Assembly (NCBI GenBank): GCA_900540095.1
Contig: UQEO01000065.1
Location: 1 to 10,444, forward strand
DNA: 10,444 nt
Direction of reading: 5' to 3'
Source of the DNA: an uncultured Collinsella sp.
GTDB lineage: Bacteria; Actinomycetota; Coriobacteriia; Coriobacteriales; Coriobacteriaceae
Both the position numbers and the translations under genes were made by a program. The notes beneath the pieces are model-generated. The model had not been told where the DNA came from and searched no databases. It saw nothing but the letters and a program-made list of their open reading frames with translations. Positions 6,517 through 10,444 of the stretch are shown piece after piece. Each line of letters opens with the position of its first letter. Position 1 is the first letter of the stretch.

Positions 6517-7958
6517 TAATGGGTAGGGTCAGCGGAATTAGTAGAGTCGGCAGGCACAATGCCAAGGATGTGCTCCAGGGTATCGAGCAGCTCATGCGGC
6601 ATGGTCGACACCACATGAACCTCGGCGCCGCGACTGGTAAGGCTTGCGAGTAAATCGTCACGATGATACTCGTCAAGCGTCATGCCGTCAGCGTTGAACA
6701 TGAGCTTAGGCACAAAGAGCATAACCCCCGACAGGTCCTGCGGCAGCTGCTCCAGGATATCGCTGGCGACGATGAGGCCGGTCACGTCCACGTTACCGCC
6801 AAAGTAGCGGTTCTTGATGGCCGTGACGGTGCCGGCGAGTCCCCGGGGCGATTCCACAAAGCGCGCCACGGTGTCGCGCGCGCTGGCGCCCGAAAGACAT
6901 ACCAGGTGCTGGTCGCGGGCGGTAATGGCCTTTCTAACGCGGGCAAGGCGCTCGGCGTCGGTGGCAAGCACGTCGTCGGTCTCGTCCAGATACGAGCGAA
7001 TCATGCCGATGCCGTCGTAGTACTGAGGGTAGCCGTCGTAGAAATCGGCCTCGGGCGGCTCGATGCCGGCGTCGAGATAGAACTCGTCGCTCATCTGGAA
7101 CGTGTGGCGGCCAAAGCGCTCGTACGCGCGGTCCTGGAAGGGCCGGATCATGGCGATGGTCTCGCGCGCGAGCTCGGGCTTGTCGCTGTAGGACCAGCTA
7201 AAGCGGTTCTGGTGCTTGGTAAAACCGAGCGGCACAATGCCCAGGCTGGTGATTTGCTCGTGCTCCTCGCAAAAGCGTAGGGTCTTTTCCAGCTCCTCGC
7301 CGTCGTTCATGCCAGGGCACAAAACGATCTGCGCGTGAATCTCGATGCCGGCGGCCATGATGGCCTCGAGTACGTCCATGCCGCGCTGGGCGTTGCGGCC
7401 CATCATACGACGGCGGACGTCGGGGCTCACGGCATGGACCGACACGTTCATAGGGCTCATGTTGCGTTGGATGACGTTTTGAACATCTTCGTCGGTAAGG
7501 TTCGTGAGCGTGACGAAGTTGCCCTGCAAAAAGCTCAGGCGGTAGTCATCATCGCGGATGTAGAGCGTGGAACGGCCGCCCTTGGGCAGCATCGTCATAA
7601 AGCAGAACACACAGGCGTTTACGCAGGTACGCATGCCGTCAAAGATGGGGCCGTCGAACTCAAGGCCCCAATCCTCGCCGGGAAAACGGTCGAGCTCCAC
7701 GGGGGTTACGCTGTTGTCGCGCGGGTCGAAAACCTCGAGATCGACGGTGTCGTCATCGGCTTCCCAGAGCCACACGATCATGTCGGTGAGTGCCTCACCG
7801 TTGACCGTGAGCACGCGCATGCCCGGCTCGATACCCACATCCCACGCGGGCGACTCGGGACGCACGCTCTTAACGAGCGCGCCCTCACCCGGCTCGGGGT
7901 CGCGGCTGCGCCCGTAATCGGCCACCTCGGCGGCGTATGCGGGTACGGTCTGGTCCAT
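6516..7958 (-). CDS. DUF512 family protein: N-terminal PDZ, radical-SAM-like core, C-terminal DUF512 domain
   Basis: This 480-residue protein matches the family described as Fe-S oxidoreductase with an N-terminal PDZ domain; no reaction is established. Residues about 25-90 form the PDZ-like part (VRPESPAWDVGIEPGMRVLTVNGE). TCVNACVFCF (111-120) gives Cys112, Cys116 and Cys119, a CxxxCxxC motif able to bind a [4Fe-4S] cluster. RDDDYRLSFLQGNFVTLTNL (135-154) is a strong family signature. The following FCFMTMLPKGGRSTLY differs from the commoner FCFIDQLP form. The C-terminal domain (about 270-470) includes DEFYLDAG and ends in a Ser/Asp/Thr-rich tail. The ATG at 7958 is 2 bases after the ispH stop; its best binding site, AAGGAG, is 14 bases upstream, which is long, so the start is less certain than others. 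Placement between ispH and der suggests a basic cellular role. Confidence 0.92.
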   Translation of the reverse strand: MDQTVPAYAAEVADYGRSRDPEPGEGALVKSVRPESPAWDVGIEPGMRVLTVNGEALTDMIVWLWEADDDTVDLEVFDPRDNSVTPVELDRFPGEDWGLEFDGPIFDGMRTCVNACVFCFMTMLPKGGRSTLYIRDDDYRLSFLQGNFVTLTNLTDEDVQNVIQRNMSPMNVSVHAVSPDVRRRMMGRNAQRGMDVLEAIMAAGIEIHAQIVLCPGMNDGEELEKTLRFCEEHEQITSLGIVPLGFTKHQNRFSWSYSDKPELARETIAMIRPFQDRAYERFGRHTFQMSDEFYLDAGIEPPEADFYDGYPQYYDGIGMIRSYLDETDDVLATDAERLARVRKAITARDQHLVCLSGASARDTVARFVESPRGLAGTVTAIKNRYFGGNVDVTGLIVASDILEQLPQDLSGVMLFVPKLMFNADGMTLDEYHRDDLLASLTSRGAEVHVVSTMPHELLDTLEHILGIVPADSTNSADPTH

Positions 7959-7960
7959 GA

Positions 7961-8860
7961 TTAGCGGCAAAGCTCCTTGATGCGCGCAACGGCGCGTTCG
8001 ATGTGTTCTTGTGGGGTGGAAGCGCCGGCGGTGATGCCGATGTGGTGAGCGTCGGTAAACCACGCGGCCTGGAGCTCAGAAGCTTCCTCGATGTGATACG
8101 TGCGCTCGCAGGCGTCTGCGCAAATCTGCGCCAGGCGGCGGGTGTTGCCCGAGTTCTTGCCGCCCACCACGACCATGCAATCACAGCGGTTGGCAAGTGA
8201 TGCGGCTGCCTGCTGGCGCTCGCTCGTAGCGGCGCAGATGGTGTTGATCACGCGCAGCTCCTGCACGCGCGGGATGATGGCAGCCACGACCTCGGCGAGG
8301 TTCTGCGCGGTCTGGGTGGTCTGCACGACGAGGCCCACCTTGCCCTTGAGCGGCAGCGCGTCCGCATCGGCAGCGCAGCTCACGACCTGCGCGTCACCAC
8401 CAGCGTGGCCCAGGATGCCCTCCACCTCGGGATGGCCCGGCTCGCCCACGACGAGTACGCGATAGCCCTCGCGCACCAGCCGCTCGGCGGCCACGTGGAC
8501 CTTCTTGACGTAAGGGCAGGTGGCGTCGACGACGTTAAGGCCGCGCTTGCGGGCAGCATCGATCACCTGTGGCACCACACCGTGGGCGCGGATGATCACG
8601 GTGCCGGTTGCGGCATTATCCAGGTTCTCGGCCAAGCCAACGCCTGCCTCAGCGAGCTCGCGTACCACGATGGGGTTATGGATGAGCGGACCCAAGGTAT
8701 GGACCTGAGCGCACTCCCCTGCCTGCGGCGCGGCGGCCAGCGCCATATCGAGCGCACGCTGTACGCCGTAGCAAGTGCCGGCGTGGGCGGCGATCTCGAT
8801 GGTAGGCGCGGTTGCCTGGTCGGACGCAGTCGCGGCGGTGTTCGTCACGTTCTCGCTCAT
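7961..8860 (-). CDS. ispH: 4-Hydroxy-3-methylbut-2-enyl diphosphate reductase (IspH)
   Basis: This 299-residue Fe-S enzyme performs the last step of the MEP pathway, reducing HMBPP to isopentenyl and dimethylallyl diphosphate. The three cluster cysteines are Cys30 (AGTCYGVQRAL), Cys115 (VDATCPYVKKVH) and Cys209 (NTICAATSERQ). Substrate-site residues expected from E. coli IspH are present: His61 (LIHNP), His93 (IRAHGV), His143 and Glu145 (GHPEVEG), and the C-terminal NSGNT and ITAGASTP segments. The first 20 or so residues are an Ala/Thr/Asn/Ser-rich leader not found in many homologs; it shows no membrane segment. A GTG at 8890 is in frame but lacks a binding site and would overlap plsC. ATG 8860 lies 2 bases after the plsC stop, with only a weak CAGG ahead of it, so coupling to plsC is likely. 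Confidence 0.96.
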   Translation of the reverse strand: MSENVTNTAATASDQATAPTIEIAAHAGTCYGVQRALDMALAAAPQAGECAQVHTLGPLIHNPIVVRELAEAGVGLAENLDNAATGTVIIRAHGVVPQVIDAARKRGLNVVDATCPYVKKVHVAAERLVREGYRVLVVGEPGHPEVEGILGHAGGDAQVVSCAADADALPLKGKVGLVVQTTQTAQNLAEVVAAIIPRVQELRVINTICAATSERQQAAASLANRCDCMVVVGGKNSGNTRRLAQICADACERTYHIEEASELQAAWFTDAHHIGITAGASTPQEHIERAVARIKELCR

Positions 8861-8862
8861 GG

Positions 8863-9591
8863 CTAGAACCTGCCCGGATGCTCGGCGCACAGATTGTCTC
8901 GCATGGCGTAGACGCGGTTCATGGCCTCGGACTCAAACCAAGCCAGGCGCTCCGTGCGCTTAAGCCCGGCCGGTGCATCGGAAAACGAGACGGCCTTGCC
9001 GGCACGAATCCAGCACTTCTTAGGGCGCATGAGCTTTTTGCCCGCGGGCGTGATATCGGACCAGCCGCAGATGGCGAGCGGGTTGACGGGCGCCTTGCCC
9101 ATCTGGGCGATGAGCGCAAAACCGCCGTGGACCTCGGGCTTGATCTCGCGCGAGCGGATGCGCGTGCCCTCGGGGAAGATCAGCACGTCCTCGCCGCGCT
9201 GCAGCGCATGCTGGGCGGCACGCAGACACTTCATGTCGGCGGTGCCGCGCTCGACGGGAATACCGCCAACGCGGCTAAAGGCCCAGCGCACAATCTTGCT
9301 CTTGGCGAACTCGGACTTAAAGATGGGACGAATGCGGCGGCCCCCAAAGAACAGCGCCGTCTCCACGGCCAAGAGTTCCGCCATCGAGGTGTGGTTGCAG
9401 ATGACCACGCTGCCGCGGCCTTCCTGGCGCTCAAAAAGCAGATCGGCGTCCTCGACCTTCCAGCGCCACATGAGCTTGGAGAAGGCCCAAAGGATTGCCA
9501 TGACCACGAAGACGGTGCCGCGGATGAGCGCGGGGAACTCGGCATAAGGGGCGTTGTAGTAATCCTCGGGCGTCTGCTTAAACAGGCGCAT
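8863..9591 (-). CDS. plsC: 1-Acyl-sn-glycerol-3-phosphate acyltransferase (PlsC family)
   Basis: This 242-residue membrane-associated enzyme should acylate lysophosphatidic acid to phosphatidic acid. A hydrophobic segment lies at about 22-41, followed by the acyltransferase domain. Block I reads CNHTSMAE (65-72), so the usual H-X4-D catalytic pair is His67 and Glu72, glutamate replacing aspartate. Block II includes KSEFAK (92-97), block III GGIPVERG (109-116) and block IV FPEGTR (139-144), all well kept. The C-terminal part is basic. The ATG at 9591 has an ideal AGGAGG 6 bases upstream, 3 bases after the cmk stop. Its function fits with plsY and gpsA in the same block, together giving a complete route from dihydroxyacetone phosphate to phosphatidic acid apart from PlsX. 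Acyl-donor preference cannot be judged, and the H-X4-E change leaves some doubt about normal activity. Confidence 0.9.
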   Translation of the reverse strand: MRLFKQTPEDYYNAPYAEFPALIRGTVFVVMAILWAFSKLMWRWKVEDADLLFERQEGRGSVVICNHTSMAELLAVETALFFGGRRIRPIFKSEFAKSKIVRWAFSRVGGIPVERGTADMKCLRAAQHALQRGEDVLIFPEGTRIRSREIKPEVHGGFALIAQMGKAPVNPLAICGWSDITPAGKKLMRPKKCWIRAGKAVSFSDAPAGLKRTERLAWFESEAMNRVYAMRDNLCAEHPGRF

Positions 9592-9594
9592 GGG

Positions 9595-10281
9595 CTACCT
9601 CCTTTGGTTGATGAGGTCCTCGATAATGCGGACGACCTCGTCGATAGTGTGGGCGGTGGAGTCGACATGCACGGCGTCCTCGGCGGGCACGAGCGGCGCG
9701 ACCTCACGGCTGCTGTCGAGCTTGTCGCGCTGCTTGAGGGCGTCGAGGGTCTCGTCGACCTCGGCCTCGAGCTGTGGCGTGGTGAGCGGCTGCGCATCGT
9801 TCTGGTGGCGCTGCAGCACGCGGCGACGGGCGCGCTCGCGCGGGTCGGCGGTCAGGAAGACCTTGACTTGCGCGTTGGGGAACACGACGGTTCCGATGTC
9901 GCGACCCTCGGCCACGATATCGCGGTCCTCGGCGGCGCGGCGCTGATGGATGAGCATGGCGGCGCGCACGCCCGGGTAGGCCGAAACCTTGGACACGTTG
10001 GCGTCCACCTGCGGGGTGCGAATGGCGGCCGAGGCTTCCTGACCGTCAATGGTCAGGCGTGTGTCCTCGCCGGTGCCGTTGGTGAAGCGGATCTCGATCT
10101 GCTCGGCGAGGGCATCGATGGCAGCCTCGTCGTCCAGGTCGATGCCGCGGTCGAGCGCAGCGAAGGTGACGGCGCGATACATGGCGCCCGTATCGAGCTT
10201 ATTAAAGCCCAGCTGGCGGGCGATCTCCTTGGCGATGGTAGACTTGCCGGAACCGGCGGGGCCGTCGATGGCGACGATCAT
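9595..10281 (-). CDS. cmk: Cytidylate kinase
   Basis: This 228-residue cytosolic kinase phosphorylates CMP and dCMP using ATP, feeding CTP for RNA, DNA and CDP-diacylglycerol synthesis. The P-loop is GPAGSGKST (7-15). LDTGAMYRAVT (29-39) binds the nucleotide monophosphate. AEGRDIGTVVFP (124-135) is a clear cytidylate kinase signature. TADPRERARRR (144-154) is the lid, and RDKLDSSREVAPL (185-197) is the C-terminal conserved block. Length is typical of the bacterial enzyme. The ATG at 10281 has AAAGGAAG 6 bases upstream. The 66-base gap before it is the largest in the window and the only place where an internal promoter could fit, although no convincing one is seen. The order cmk-plsC-ispH recalls Firmicutes and other actinomycete clusters where cmk stands before membrane-lipid or der genes. 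Confidence 0.97.
   Translation of the reverse strand: MIVAIDGPAGSGKSTIAKEIARQLGFNKLDTGAMYRAVTFAALDRGIDLDDEAAIDALAEQIEIRFTNGTGEDTRLTIDGQEASAAIRTPQVDANVSKVSAYPGVRAAMLIHQRRAAEDRDIVAEGRDIGTVVFPNAQVKVFLTADPRERARRRVLQRHQNDAQPLTTPQLEAEVDETLDALKQRDKLDSSREVAPLVPAEDAVHVDSTAHTIDEVVRIIEDLINQRR
9598..9603 (-). promoter_or_regulatory. Ribosome binding site of plsC, overlapping the last cmk codons
   Basis: A perfect AGGAGG sits 6 bases before the plsC ATG at 9591 and doubles as the last two arginine codons (AGG AGG) of cmk just before its stop. The rare AGG codons there may have been kept because they form this site. Confidence 0.75.
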
Positions 10282-10347
10282 ACAATGCTTCCTTTCGGTG
10301 GTTGACGTGCTGGTATGATGCGCGGGCGTTGGGGCGCGGTGGGTTGC
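10282..10347 (-). other. 66-base intergenic gap before cmk
   Basis: This is the only true spacer in the window. Apart from the cmk ribosome binding site AAAGGAAG near its 3' end, I see no well-spaced minus-strand promoter, no terminator hairpin with a T run, and no small gene. It could hold a weak promoter or simply be leader sequence between co-transcribed genes. Confidence 0.5.
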
Positions 10348-10444
10348 CTAGCCCGTGTAGCGCTCGCGGTAGGTGTTACGCTTGGGTGCGGAGCCGTGGC
10401 TGCCGTGATGACGCGTGCGGCTGGGGGGGGGGGCCCCGGCACCA
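10348..10444 (-). CDS. C-terminal fragment of an unidentified gene upstream of cmk
   Basis: Reading minus-strand codons back from a TAG at 10348-10350 gives 31 open codons to the window edge, ending in SAPKRNTYRERYTG. The tail is basic and rich in Gly, Pro, Ser, His and Arg, as in disordered C-terminal extensions. Many actinomycetes and Firmicutes carry an S4-domain rRNA pseudouridine synthase (RluB type) just before cmk, and those proteins often have such tails, so that is the best guess, but nothing visible proves it. The fragment includes an 11-base G tract on the plus strand (10423-10433), read as three prolines and part of a fourth codon. A length error there would change the frame upstream of it but not the stop. 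The open frame is too short to be certain it is coding at all. Confidence 0.5.
   Translation of the reverse strand, partial: GAGAPPPSRTRHHGSHGSAPKRNTYRERYTG
10423..10433. repeat. Homopolymer tract of 11 G (C on the coding strand)
   Basis: An uninterrupted run of 11 G begins after CT at 10421-10422 and is followed at once by CCCC. It lies in the putative 3' coding end of the gene before cmk, 12 bases from the window edge. It is the only long homopolymer in the window. It could be a genuine slippage-prone tract or a sequencing/assembly artefact. Confidence 0.85.

Noticed and set aside
6506..6676. N-terminal extension of der by 57 residues
   Set aside because: It lies inside the DUF512 gene in another frame. 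The family starts directly before GRPNVGKS, and AAGGAG precedes the ATG at 6505.
7959..8063. N-terminal extension of the DUF512 protein by 35 residues
   Set aside because: The added sequence is His/Arg-rich and is the ispH 3' end read in another frame, unlike any family N-terminus.
8812..10305. Very long plus-strand open frame of 497 codons opposite cmk and plsC
   Set aside because: It is the antisense shadow of two clearly identified genes. High-GC codon bias removes stops from the opposite strand. The translation has no recognisable motif and there is no ribosome binding site.
10302..10319. TTGACG followed by TATGAT on the plus strand, resembling a sigma-70 promoter
   Set aside because: The spacer is only 6 bases, far from the 16-18 needed, and no plus-strand gene follows.
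1..10444. Possible CRISPR array, tRNA, insertion sequence or phage genes
   Set aside because: No repeated units, tRNA-like cloverleaf, transposase motifs or terminal inverted repeats were seen. Nearly every base lies in identified housekeeping genes.

Overview
The window is a high-GC bacterial chromosome segment in which every recognisable gene lies on the minus strand. It reads as the middle of one very long, tightly packed operon. Base composition, protein style and gene order suggest a gut actinomycete of the class Coriobacteriia, perhaps Collinsella or a close relative. This taxonomic guess is an inference from appearance; no search was run.

In transcription order (high to low coordinates) the layout is as follows. 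First comes the 3' end of an unidentified gene with a basic tail (10348-10444, incomplete). A 66-base gap follows, then cmk (cytidylate kinase), plsC (1-acyl-glycerol-3-phosphate acyltransferase), ispH (last step of the MEP isoprenoid pathway), a PDZ/radical-SAM DUF512 protein, der (double GTPase for 50S assembly), plsY (acyl-phosphate:glycerol-3-phosphate acyltransferase), gpsA (glycerol-3-phosphate dehydrogenase), rpe (ribulose-phosphate epimerase), a group I cysteine desulfurase, a Nif3-like metalloprotein, a coiled-coil zinc-ribbon protein of the DUF164 type, and the first 26 codons of coaBC (coenzyme A synthesis), which runs off the left edge. After cmk, no gap exceeds 18 bases and three junctions overlap. 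There is no room for separate terminators or ordinary intergenic promoters, and no stretch over 300 bases lacks a gene.

The genes fall into linked tasks. GpsA, PlsY and PlsC make phosphatidic acid from dihydroxyacetone phosphate, and Cmk supplies the CTP precursor used to activate it as CDP-diacylglycerol. IspH makes isoprenoid precursors. Der matures ribosomes. Rpe serves the pentose phosphate pathway. CoaBC makes the acyl carrier cofactor. IspH and the DUF512 protein both need [4Fe-4S] clusters, and a cysteine desulfurase is encoded in the same block. I found no mobile element, CRISPR array, RNA gene, phage gene or obvious new defence system. The window is mostly housekeeping. The points worth a second look are family-level oddities: an H-X4-E PlsC motif, a zinc ribbon lacking one cysteine, an altered Rpe loop, an unusual DUF512 motif, the overlapping desulfurase/Nif3/zinc-ribbon trio, and an 11-base G tract at the right edge.
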